A stretch of 64,000 bases of DNA from Todiramphus chloris collaris. Taxonomy: Eukaryota; Chordata; Aves; Coraciiformes; Alcedinidae. The notes under the pieces are model-generated. The model was not told the DNA's origin and did no database searches. It saw nothing but the letters and a program-made list of their open reading frames with translations. Each line of letters begins with the position of its first letter. Positions within the stretch are counted from its first letter, which is position 1. Below, piece by piece: positions 1-12,700 of this stretch. The stretch spans positions 5,593,448-5,657,447 of the forward strand of contig JANVCC010000073.1 in assembly GCA_025345505.1 (NCBI GenBank), written 5' to 3'. The position numbers were made by a program, and so were the translations under genes.

Positions 1-3000
1 AGAACTGTGCTGAACTTTGAAAATATATGTAAAGAAAAGCTCTGGGGATTGGACCAGTTCTCCATGGAAATGAACAGAATTGCAGGAGCCCTCAGTGAAA
101 GAAAGATAACAGCACAATGGGAGAGTTTTCTGAGAAAGAAAGAAAAAAAAAAGAAAAAAAGAAAAGAGAGAGAGAAAAAAAAAAGCCTAGAAAGGAGGTT
201 TAAAGATGTTACTTACAATCAGTCCTGATACCCTCGTCACTGAAACAAATGGCTTTGACTGCTAAGAGATATAAATTATAAGGCAGGTAACTGGGGATGA
301 GATAAAGGATGACCTAGTTGAAGAGAAGAAAGCTTTTCCTTCTTTGCCTGGTCCTAACATTTTTAATTCTTAATTGCAATTAGCAACCATCTTGAAAGCG
401 TGTCACTTTATTACTGTGACTTCCAGTTTTGGAAAGGGGCACTGTTAGCATGTTCTGAATAATGCTGTAAACACCGTGTTTTAAAAAGTGGGATTTTTGC
501 TTAGTGTGATTTCCCTGCTCTAGAAATAGAGCAGAAGTGAACTGAAATGCTAGAACAGACATCTAACTTCATCTCAGTATCTAAATCAATGTGGGAAACA
601 GGAATTAATCACAGGTTTCCTTTAAGTGCAGAACTGCCAGCCCTGGTGCTTCCTGAAAGTATATAAAACAGTCTGTAGACATGTATGCATTTTATATTAA
701 TAATAAATCTATGTACAATCAGGCATTTTAACATCAATCTTAATCTAGCAAGACTTCTTTTTTATCAATTGAACTGCTATTTTAATTGACTTCTAAAAAT
801 GAAGCAAAGGCTGTTGTTAAAACCAATGAGCATGATGCATAGTAATGCACTGATTAGAATGCAGCTCTGTTCCCTCCTGGCTTTTGCATAACTTAGAGGA
901 ACTTGGCATTGGATGCAGTCCAGGTTTTATAACTGAATATCTACAAAATTGAAAATTGAATGGTTGGCCAGTTTTACTTATTTTGCTGGGTTTTTTTTTT
1001 TTTTCCTATTAACAAAAAAGGAAGTAACTGGCCTCAATTCAAAAGTCCTGCAGATACAGACTATGACAGCTCTGTTTATTATTGCATTTAGCAAATGATC
1101 TCCTGTTATTCACTGGTCTTATAGCAAGGTCTGATGACAGGACCAAACCCTCTGCCAGTGTGTGTCTGCTTATGTTGACTCAAATCAAAACACAGACAAG
1201 GCAATAATACAATTACCTGATTTATATGTTGCAGGCAGTTTAGGCTTGAGAATGGAAGTCAAGAGAAGTGCACATGTATGTGATTACTTACACTGCAAAA
1301 TTTCTAGCTGTAAAACTAATGGAAGTAGAGTCAACAAATGTTTAAAAATATATAATTATATAATATATAATAATAAACCTTTTCATGCACTACTAACATT
1401 ATTATTATTGAAGTCAGCTGAATTTTCTCCCTGTTTTCATCAGCTGAAGCTCTGACCTGGCATTGCTTTCAGAAACCAGTTTTCCCTGACTTGTAACAGA
1501 GCACATGAGCTCCAGCCTCTCACAGGGGCTCTTTACTACGCTGTATATATGTTGGAGGAGTTGGCTTTAAGAAGCCAATGGGATTTGAAATCAGCTGTCC
1601 AGTGACAACGTTGAAATGCAGCTTCCTGCCCATGTATCATCCTTTAGAAGGGTGTTAAATTTAACTTATACCTAATACAAGAAAATAAACAGATGAGTCA
1701 TAAAATGTGGAATACAAGGAAAGTAATGGCATCCAAGCAAACTTTATTTTAACTCTGAGCTGTCAAATACTGCTGCTCTCCTCTTCGCTCCTAATTCCGC
1801 CTCTGTTTGGTTTTCACTCTTATTTGTTGCATTGTCCCTGAAATTTAGATTGCAAGTGATTTTCTTTCTCCTAACTGCATTCTACAATAATAATAATCAT
1901 AGCAATAAGAACATTAGATATGTACATAGACAGTAAATGAGTATGAGCCAGGGTATATCCCCTGCTTGCTTGTCAGTTTTTCTACCACCAAGAGGGTTTG
2001 TTTTCAGAAATTGCAAGAAGTTTGCAAAGAAATGTCTTATAATAAACTTAATCCATCAGGATGTATCCAAGCAAATATTGTTGAGCAGAGCATCACGTTT
2101 TACTTGGGCTCCTTAACTATCATTAGAGCATAAATTGTAATAGTTAGAGCAGTCTACAGGGGTATATGGGTTTTTTATAGCTATTGTAAATGAACACTAT
2201 TAAAGTTAGACATATGTGTATATAAAACCCCAGGAATGGTAGTTGAAGAAAGAACACCTGCTTCTTCTATATTTTCAAATTATTTTTGTATCTAAAAACA
2301 GAAAGGGAAAAGAAAGAAAAAAAAAATGTTCTTTCTAATCACTACCACCATATGATCCCAGCTTGAATTATTAAACAGGTATTCTTAACGATTTACTTTA
2401 CAGCTACGGCTCCAGGTCTCAGCGAGGAGCAAGCCCTGTGCTGTGCACTCTGCTAACACCTGCACTGCCATCCTCTCTGCTGTAAGGAATTTAGTAATTG
2501 GAATAGATTAACACAAGTGATTAGATAAAATGCAGTAGATTAATACGAGCGCATTGAGCATCGATCTGAAAAAGACAGGGCAATGAACAATGTCTTCTGT
2601 TCCCTAAATTACAGCTCTGGTTTAAATGTAGTTTAATAGCGATTAGCCCAGTGACTGAATGATGTAAGGAGGTAAGTGATAAAAGCACTGCAGAAATATC
2701 TTGTGTCTTCATGAATCTTACTCAGCTTTCAGTGTGATTTCAGACCGAGAAATGGGCTGCTCCTCTCTATTTTCCTGTTGGGCATAAACGTAAACAGACC
2801 ACAGCACAGTCACTCTGGCAGTCTGTCAGACTCAGGGAGTTTAACAGAAGTTGGAGGTCCCAAATGTGGTGAGAGAGCTGCAGCAAGGAATACGGCTGGC
2901 ACGAGGCACCTCTGCTGCTGGCTTCCACAGGCTCTGCGAGTCAGGCAGCTTTGTGAAGAAGTATGAAAGATTCTGGTGAGCAAGGTCTTTGGGAGCTGCA

Positions 3001-3477
3001 AGCCCAGCTCTTCCCTTTGTGGCATCAGTATGTGACCTGGCGTGGGCTGTCCCAGAGCAGGAGCTGACATGTCTGCATGAATACAGCTTAAGGGAGAGAA
3101 CGTGAGATACAGTATCTTTGTTAATTTGTGGGCTTAACTACACATCTTCGGCTGGAATCAAAAAGTCCATCTGCAGAGAGATGAAAGTTGAACAGAAAGT
3201 AGAAAAACTTAGGAAAAAGTGAGCGTCTAGCCCGTGGAAATAGGAAGCATCCTGTAATGCAAAGTGTAACATCACTGAGTGCAAGCAGCATTTTGTTTCT
3301 CATTCCTCCTGTTTTCTAATGTGAATATTTTTCTCTTTTCTTATCTTTTATAAGGCCTAAATTCTCCATCATGACATTAAACCGTTGCACATTTTGATCA
3401 GAGCTGACACAGAAACGTTTGTGTTGTGCCTAGTTCAGGTGCATAGTTTTCTTAGCTTGCTGTATCTCTGTGCTTAG
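1..3477 (+). other. TENM1: TENM1 intron (3' part)
   Basis: This AT-rich intron sequence lies upstream of the first recognisable TENM1 exon in the window. It ends in a splice acceptor (tgcttag) at 3471-3477. I see no exon of a known family on either strand. A purine-only tract runs from about 131 to 186. Open frames here, such as the lysine-rich one at 7-228, are by-products of low-complexity sequence. The intron continues beyond the left edge of the window. Confidence 0.85.
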
Positions 3478-3774
3478 GCCCACAACAGAAACCTGCTCTC
3501 CATTGATTTCGATCACATAACAAGAACAGGAAAAATTTATGATGATCATCGAAAATTCACTCTTCGGATCATGTATGACCAGACAGGGCGACCAATTTTA
3601 TGGTCACCCATCAGCAAGTACAATGAGGTCAATATCACTTACTCACATTCTGGATTGGTCACCTATATCCAAAGAGGAACCTGGACTGAGAAAATGGAGT
3701 ATGATCCAAGTGGGAACATCATTTCCAGAACATGGGCAGATGGTAAAATATGGAGTTACACATACTTAGAAAAG
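3478..3774 (+). CDS. TENM1: TENM1 exon A of window (YD-repeat region)
   Basis: This 297-base exon encodes 99 residues, from [20 protein letters not shown] to the ending WSYTYLEK. The acceptor is tgcttag|GCC and the donor is AAAG|gtaagt, so the exon is phase 0 at both ends as read here. It carries YD-like strands such as [18 protein letters not shown]. The ATG at 3571 is an internal methionine, not a start. The exact left boundary depends on the phase of the preceding exon, which is outside the window. Confidence 0.95.
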
Positions 3775-6700
3775 GTAAGTCATTTAAGAAGTGGATTGTT
3801 GTGCCAAGGCAAAAATAATTGTTTTAATATAGATACTGCTCTGTGAACTATGTTATAATGCTATCTCTTGCAAGAATATTTAAGACTTTTTAAACAGAAA
3901 ATGCATGCAGTTACATGACTAGATAAAAATGTCTCTGGACATGTTTAGCTTTATGTGTCACCAGTTCATACCTGCCATAGTTTAGTTCCACAGAAAATTA
4001 TTGGCACCTCAGACTTGTTTAATTGTTAAGTAGATGTGACTTCTTGGTCTCAGTCCAAGGTCAAGTGAACAAAGGACACTCACTACTGAAAAACACGTTG
4101 CCAGTTTGTGTAACATAGTCAAAAATGTACCAGTCACTGAAAAGGAACTGTTTCCTACACACACACAGGTCTTTTATGCCAAAATTATGAGCCAGTGAGT
4201 ACTGGCTTGCACCTAACTCAGTGCTGTGCTGTGAAAAAGGGATAGATCCTGCGAGGAGAAAGATTACTTCAGTATTTATGATGGGTACTTGGGGGTAGAA
4301 AATATTCATAAGAAATGAGTTACTGCATTTATAGTGACTTTGTGTCTAAAATGCCTGAGCATTCTAAGTTTCATTCGTGTCTGTAGGTGATGGTCACAAG
4401 ATGGGAGGATAGACTTTTACAGTCTAAGAGCAGCATCTCATTCATCTATATGTGCATCTCAAGAAGCATCTTGTCTTTCAAACCCAAAAAACCAGTCTGT
4501 ATTTGTAAACATCTCAGAACTTAGTGTGAAATTGTATTTAAACAGAGTCCTTTAAAACTTTTTTTTTTTAAATAGCAGCATCTTGGGCTATCCAGTATAC
4601 CCCAAGTTTGCAGAACATTTTCTCTGAACCTGTTCACCACAGGGGAAGGCTGGGAGGGGGCAGGTGAGGAAAAACTGATAGGGGGTATTACACTCAGGAA
4701 ATCCAGCCACTTTGAAGTTACTGACTTATCTAGAAGTTCCAAATGTGTACTTTTAAGATAAACTTTGCTGTCCCCATTTTGAATGTATTTAAGTCTGATC
4801 CTCAAAAAACTTAAACCCAACCCAGAGAAAAAAACGATTTAGACTGGAGAATGCATAAAAATGTGATTCCTTCCTTGTCTGCATGCAGTGTGGTTATTGC
4901 ATGTGTTAACAAGATTGGCAAACCCTAGAAGCTTCAGAAGTTTGGTTCAGATAAATTTGTCAGGGCTTCTTTTGTCTGTGTGCTCTTCTGCAGATTGCAA
5001 GTAAACAGGCATTTTGCACAGCTTTCAAATATTTGGGCTATGTGGGTTTTGGAGAAATCGTTTCTTTTTAATTTGGGCCTAACGGACCATAATTTTAGAA
5101 GGACATATGCTGCTTATCTTTCCAAACCACTTTGTCTGGTTTTAGTTTATGATGAGCTTATATATGAAGTCATATAACTTAAAACTGTTGTTCCAGAATT
5201 CTGCACAAGTGACCAAATCCTGATCTTGTAGGAGCAAATAGCAAAAGTTTACGGGTTCGAGTAGCAGCAGGTTTGAGTTATGCTGTAATTTGGCATTAAA
5301 GTTACTGAAAGTCATACACACCGTGGACATAACCTCCCAGCTATTTAATGTACTTTCATCACTGTTTATTCCTTGAGCCAAAGAAAGATGAATTCACTTT
5401 CCAAATTAGACATTGAAATAGCATTTTGTGGCTCCATTAAAGTCAATAACTCATCGTGTTAATTATGTAATGATTGCGAAAAGTTGTCTGAAACCTCAGT
5501 GATTCTTCTTCTGAAAAAATCAATTATGTAGTTCACTTCCAATTCATAGTTACTTAGTTCTTAATTTTTTAGTACTTGATGAGTTAATTGTATGTCTTAA
5601 AAAAATATCTACCCCTTCCAGAATTAGCTCAGATACTTTCAGTTTTAGAAAGCACTATGGTCGTAGCACTGTAAATAATTTTTACCGATGAGATTCAGTT
5701 CCTCTTGTTTTGGTCACTTTCCTCGGTTAGTTAATGGTGTTATAAAATCTCCAGACTACTCCAAGCTTGCTTCCAAAATCCTGCCTTTTACCACCAGACG
5801 GAACGGATGAGCAGCTGCCTGTGTATGTTGGACAGAAATGACATCTAGTGGTGATGCTCAGCATTTCTGTGTATTCCCAGCAGAGCTCCACGTAATTGCC
5901 ACTGGCTGTTTTGATCTGCCGTGCAACATCGACCATTACGTGGTTGACCAGGCTCTGGTTGCTTGTATAAAATGACAGCTTTGGGAATGTTTTATGAGCT
6001 ACCCTCTGAAATCCTTTAAAACAATTAGAACTCAGTATGGGCAAAGAGTTGAAAAATCTATTGTAATATTATTAGGATGAGTTGGAAATTAATTTTTTTT
6101 TCCTCTTTATGGTATCCCGTAATAGGCTAGAGAGGATACTAAGTCTCCAACCCTTGTAGTGTCTATCCTTTTACTAGCCTGGACAAAAGTGGAAAAGCCA
6201 CAAAACGCTGTTAAAAATGGCTCACAGGGGCACTAGAGTTATATTAGAGATGTTTCTGATCTTGTTATTCATACTCTGTCAATGACAGACAGCTTAAAAA
6301 CAGGCTCGGGAGCAGTACAGGGAGAGAGGCGTCACATCAGTGCTAGCAGAGAGTTCAGCCAGTGGTTTACTGCAGATCGGGGACTCTTGACTGAAGGTGA
6401 AAGCAAACTGAACACCGTGCGTGCTCAAAATGCTTGGCAGGCAGCAACGGAGCGGTCAGAGAAGGCTGGGCGTCGAGCTCTGCCGTCACCAGTTGGCAGA
6501 GGGTGGCTGGCGAGTGCCATATGCCAGGGCTGGCTGGCCGGTGTGCAGGTGACAGATGCCTTTCACCAAGGGCAGGAAGAAATACAGCTTGGGAGGGCGG
6601 GGGGCCGGGGGTGTGGAGAGGATGGGCCAAGGCTTGGTCTATCTTTGGTCATTTGAAAAAGCGCTCGGGTTATTTGTCAGAGCAGAGTGGCTTGGGGGCA

Positions 6701-9700
6701 TTGTTGCTTTGCAGGGCTGAGCTCTCCGTGTTTTCTTCTCAGAGAAAATTTTTGAGCTTAGAGGGCGGAAAAAAAGCCATTTTTTTTCTGATCTCGCTGC
6801 CCGGTGCTCAACAGTCACACTGTTACTCATAAGATTTTTTTTTTTTTAATGATCTGTCAGTCATGCAGAAGCCTGAGAAATTTGCTTATGTGCCTGGTAG
6901 GTTTGGGCTGTGAGCTGAGTGAGCTCCCTGTCTCTGGTCAGCCAGTGTGGCAAGATGTGCAGTGCTCTGGGCCAGCCAAGTCACTTACTGGAGCAGGCAC
7001 AGGGCTACAAGGTTCCCCCGTGCATTTTCACCCTGGGTTTTCATTGTGCTTGTTTCAGCAGCGTGCTTGTACTCTGTGACACTGTGACTTAGCACGTGGC
7101 TGGTGAAAAGCTTTACACAACCCAAATTCAAATTTGAATAGAAAAATTTAATTCTGCCATGCCTGCGTATTCATCTGCCATGCAAACAGTCCAGAGCTCA
7201 TTGACCAGGCACAATTAACCAACACAGAGCAATTATCAAGTACCTGTGTAGGAATTACATTCCTTATAAACATCAAAAACCAGAGATGGAAGTAGTCACA
7301 GCAAAGAACCTGCAGACTGTTTCCATCTCTCTGCAAGTATGGAGATACTGTGGCCTCTGGGGCAATGTGCATTTCATAGAAGACAGAACAAAAAGGGGTA
7401 GATCTATGCTAGAGACATGCAGAGTGCCAATAAAAGCCGAACACCATCGAAAGTTTCCCCTTTCCACCTCCCCTAGAAACATCTGCTGGTGCAGATGCTC
7501 TGCCTCTGTGCGAGAAAGAGATCCCCTCTGTTTTCGCTTCCTGGGAGGATGACCTAAATATTTCAGAGCAACATAGCAAGCCAGCGTGAGGCTGCGATGC
7601 TACTGAGAGCCACATCTGCCTACCCGTTTGGAGGTCCTTACCTCTAGACTTCTTATTATTCTCCTCCTGTTTCGTACCACCTTGCTGGCCGGGCCTCCTG
7701 TAAGAGCAACCGGCACGAGTGGATGGCTGTTTCAGCATTTCCTTACCCTTCAGGCAGTCGGTAGGTGAACAGTCGTTTGCTCGGTCCGGCACTGACCCCG
7801 CCGTTGCTGTTCGGTTGCAGTCCGTCATGCTCCTGTTGCACAGCCAGCGCCGCTACATCTTCGAGTACGACCAGTCCAGCTACCTGCTGTCGGTCACCAT
7901 GCCCAGCATGGTGCGGCACGCCCTGCAGACCATGCTGTCCGTCGGCTACTACCGCAACATCTACACCCCGCCGGACAGCGGCGCGGCTTTCATCCAGGAC
8001 GTCACCAGAGACGGGCGGCTTCTGCAAACGTTGTATCCCGGCACGGGACGCAGGGTCCTTTACAAGTACACCAAACAGTCCCGGCTCTCCGAGATCCTTT
8101 ATGATACGACTCAAGTCACCTTCACCTACGAGGAGTCTTCTGGGGTTATTAAAACGATACATTTAATGCACGATGGGTTCATCTGTACCATCAGATACAG
8201 GCAAACAGGTTGGTGGTGTAACTGTGGCTACTTTTGCTTAACTTTTTGGCCCTGATCCTGCACTTCCCTGCCCGCCGTGAAATTCCATTATTTTTATGTC
8301 GACGAGTTCTTTTATTTTATGTTTCAGCAGAAAAATATGTGTGTATATCTCAGTGTCTGTGTCCATAGGCATATATAACTATCCCATTTGAAATACAGTT
8401 TTCTTTTTATCGCTTGGAATGGAATAGCTCTTACAAAGTTTGATTGCTTTTATTCCTCTATGTGGATATTTGCTAAATACTAAATCAAGTTGTTTTATTG
8501 TTTGTATTTTCAAGTTTCCCTGTTTATACCATAATATAACATAAATTCCAAAGGACTGTTTATATGAGGAAAGAAATCACCGTGCATAGTAAATTTAGTT
8601 TCGAATTATCTCGTAAGTAAATAGAAATCATAATTATGAATAAAATAGCATTCGTTTAAACAAATGTTAACAAAATATAAATATTTTGTAGAGCAAGCAC
8701 TAATAAAGGTTTGTGAGAGAATTATCTGCCATATTCTTTGTGTTTACTGAGACAGGCAAGTAGCAGTAAGGCTTAAGGGTATATTGAGCTCGTCGCCTGT
8801 CTGTGCTAGATCCTTAGGTTAACTCCACCATGGGCATCACTCATTGTTTTTCTTGCTTTTCCTCTTTCCCCCATTGGACAGGTCCCCTTATTGGTCGCCA
8901 GATCTTCAGGTTTAGTGAAGAAGGGCTTGTGAACGCCAGATTTGACTACAGCTATAACAACTTCCGTGTCACAAGCATGCAGGCCATGATAAACGAGACA
9001 CCTCTTCCCATAGATCTATACCGCTACGTCGATGTTTCTGGCAGGACTGAACAGTTTGGAAAGTTCAGTGTCATTAATTACGATTTAAACCAAGTTATAA
9101 CCACCACTGTGATGAAGCATACCAAAATTTTTAGTGCCAATGGTCAGGTGATTGAAGTACAATATGAAATTCTCAAGTCTATCGCTTACTGGATGACCAT
9201 CCAGTACGATAATATGGGTCGTATGGTGATCTGTGATATACGCGTGGGTGTGGACGCCAATATCACAAGGTACTTTTACGAATACGATGCTGACGGTCAA
9301 CTTCAGACCGTGTCTGTGAACGATAAAACCCAGTGGCGCTACAGCTACGACCTTAACGGCAACATCAACTTGCTGAGCCATGGAAACAGCGCTCGCCTCA
9401 CTCCTCTGAGATATGATCTGAGAGATCGTATTACCAGACTTGGAGAAATTCAATATAAAATGGACGAAGATGGTTTTCTCAGGCAGAGAGGCAATGAGAT
9501 CTTTGAGTACAACTCTAACGGTCTGCTGAACAAAGCATACAACAAAGTGTCTGGCTGGACTGTGCAGTACTGTTACGACGGTCTTGGAAGACGAGTTGCA
9601 AGCAAGTCCAGCCTAGGACAACACCTACAGTTCTTCTATGCTGATCTTTCCAACCCAATAAGAGTTACTCACTTGTACAATCATACGAGCTCAGAAATAA

Positions 9701-12700
9701 CATCCCTATATTATGATCTTCAAGGTCATCTCATTGCAATGGAATTAAGCAGTGGAGAAGAATATTATGTTGCTTGTGATAACACTGGAACACCTCTAGC
9801 TGTATTTAGCAGTCGAGGCCAAGTCATAAAAGAAATTCTGTACACCCCGTATGGAGAGATCTACCAAGACACTAATCCAGATTTCCAGGTTATCATTGGT
9901 TTTCACGGAGGGCTGTATGATTCTCTGACTAAATTAGTTCATCTGGGTCAGCGGGACTATGACGTCATTGCTGGTCGGTGGACAACACCAAACCATCATA
10001 TATGGAAACACCTGAATGCTGTCCCACAACCATTTAACCTCTACTCATTTGAAAATAATTACCCGGTTGGCAGAATCCAAGACGTTGCGAAGTACACGAC
10101 AGGTAAAAGTAACACAGTTCTCAGGAAAATACAGCTTTTTGTCAAATCCTGGTATGGATTCGAGGCTAGATATCTTTTGTGTACATCCAAAGTTACCGTT
10201 TGGTTCTAATCTTACACATATTAAAGTCATTTCTTTAACAGATAATATCTTACTGAGCTTGATCTGTTTTCTATAGCCTTTATGGTAACCAAGAAAATAA
10301 TAAATAGTTGTTTCTGCTGCTTCCCTAAGTGCTAAAATTAAGGGAAGAATGGAAGCAGCTTAATTTGAATTTTTTCCATTATAAATAGATAGCTTGTAAA
10401 CTTTCGATTTGAGTATAGCTATGTTTTGTAAGCACATAATTTGTTTGCTACAGTAAATGCTGTAACCAGTACTGAAAACATAAATTGATGCGAAATCGTT
10501 ATTTCTGCATAGCTGGGATGTCTGCAGACTACCCTCACTTTTCCTAGGATCTCTGTGCCTTATTGCCAGCATCCTTTTCTCATTTTGTAGACATCGGAAG
10601 TTGGTTGGAGCTGTTTGGTTTCCAGTTGCACAATGTACTACCTGGATTCCCAAAACCAGAGATAGAAGCTTTGGAGACAACGTACGAACTTCTGCAGCTT
10701 CAAACAAAAACTCAAGAGTGGGATCCTGGAAAGGTTAGCAAAAAGCTCGGTTCCACTACTTCTGCTATTAAATTAAGGAATTTTATTAGAAAATACTGGA
10801 GACCAAAGAAACAACGTGACTGTATCTTTCAACGTAACAGGCAAATCAAATAGTCTAACAGTGCTAGAAACTTTGATGTGGCCAATTATGTACTGGCATC
10901 AGAGCGGAGGAGAGTTTTAAGGAGAAGCTTCTAGCAACACAGTGAAGGATCTTTGCAGCTGTTTAGAGAGAAACTATCCAAATTTGAGGGACAGGGCAGG
11001 CAAAAGGGTAAAAGTGCTTGTGGAACAATTGAAAAAGCTACCCAAAATTTTGTGAAATTAAAAAAATTCAAACAGATTTTGATCTTTGTTAACAAAGAGG
11101 CCGTGCAAAATCACAGAGAGTATAGCCAGCTTTATGAGTCTGGACCTTTGCAGGAAACCAGAAATGTCACTATGGATTTGTCAGGGGAGGGGTGTCATTG
11201 CTCCAGGGCCTGTTTTCAGTAAAGAAAAGCCACGCAGCAGCTATCAGGGTCTCACAATCTCTGTAACTGCAACAGGACCAGCTACCTGTATTTGCTGTTC
11301 ATGTTTTGCATTTGACCATATGAGCATCTGTTAACGAAGAAATAGTTTTGCAAGGATGAAAGAGAAGAGATGCTTTTCCTCTGCTGTATTTGGGAGAAAT
11401 ACAAAGTGTTGTGAGTTCACGTTCATAGCATTTAACAGACCTGGGGTTTTTTTTTCCTATGCACGAATGACTGCACGAAGTGCCGAGGGCTGGAGGGTCA
11501 GAGCTGGCTCCAGGTATAGGAGCACGTCCTTGTAAAATTGTCACTGAGATGCTGCAGAAGCTATTACAAAGGCACAGGGAAATGGTAGTGATAGGTATCG
11601 TGTTAAAAAGCAGATGGTTGGAGTGAGGGGGTTTTTAGCCTCAATGGGGAGCAAGGTCTACACATCTGATGTACTTGCAACACTATTGTTCTAGTGTCTT
11701 GAGACCTTCACAGCCTGTTTTCCTTAAAGAATGGGCTATAAAAACTTAATGCTACTTTATAGAAAACATAATTAGGCACATGGAGACAATCATGTGAAAG
11801 AACACAGGTTTGACTTGGCTTTCTCCATGCCTAAGAGTCAAAAGAGCAGCCATTAGAGTAACAATGAAAGGGGGAGGAAGGAAAAAACAGGAAGAATAAA
11901 TATGGAAAATAGCATTTGTGGTAAACACTTCTTCCATTTGTTTCTGGAGAGGAAAGAGTCCAAGAGACAGAAGGCAATGCCCTAGGTGATTAGAAAGCCC
12001 GTGCAGGCTCTGTAGATGTGCACAACATTTTCCACACAAATTGAAGATCCATTCTAAGCAATTAAGAGATCAGTAGGGTCCACGAGACACTCTTAATGAA
12101 CCGCAAGGTGCCTTGCCTGCAAACTGTGTCGGTATTTTCTTTTCCAGACTATCCTCGGTATTCAGTGTGAGCTACAAAAGCAACTCCGAAACTTCATATC
12201 CTTGGATCAGCTTCCTATGACACCCAGGTATAGCGATGGCAAGTGCTACGAGGGAGTGAAGCAGCCGAGGTTTGCAGCTGTTCCTTCAGTGTTCGGAAAG
12301 GGCATCAAATTCGCTATAAAGGATGGTATAGTGACAGCTGACATTATAGGGGTGGCTAACGAGGATAGCCGGCGCATTGCTGCCATCCTCAACAACGCCC
12401 ACTACCTGGAGAACCTGCATTTCACCATCGAGGGCCGGGACACTCATTACTTCATCAAGCTGGGCTCGCTGGAAGAAGATCTGGCCCTAATCGGCAACAC
12501 CGGAGGCCGCCGGATCTTGGAGAACGGCGTCAACGTCACTGTGTCGCAGATGACGTCGGTGATGGGTGGCAGGACTAGACGCTTCGCCGACATCCAGCTC
12601 CAGCACGGCGCGCTCTGCTTTAACGTTCGGTACGGAACAACGGTGGAAGAAGAAAAGAACCACGTCTTGGAGATAGCCAGGCAGAGAGCCGTGGCTCAGG

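Noticed and set aside
7-228. 73-codon Lys/Glu-rich frame at the start of the window
   Set aside because: It is produced by the purine-only tract at 131-186 inside an intron.
7743-8166. Antisense and shifted frames over TENM1 exon B
   Set aside because: They are shadows of the GC-rich TENM1 exon, which aligns with the family in the correct frame.
9085-9453. 122-codon antisense frame in TENM1 exon C
   Set aside because: It is a mirror of the conserved YD-repeat coding sequence.
10103-10209. C-terminal extension of TENM1 past exon C
   Set aside because: It follows a good GT donor. The next exon completes the split Asp codon and restores the family sequence.
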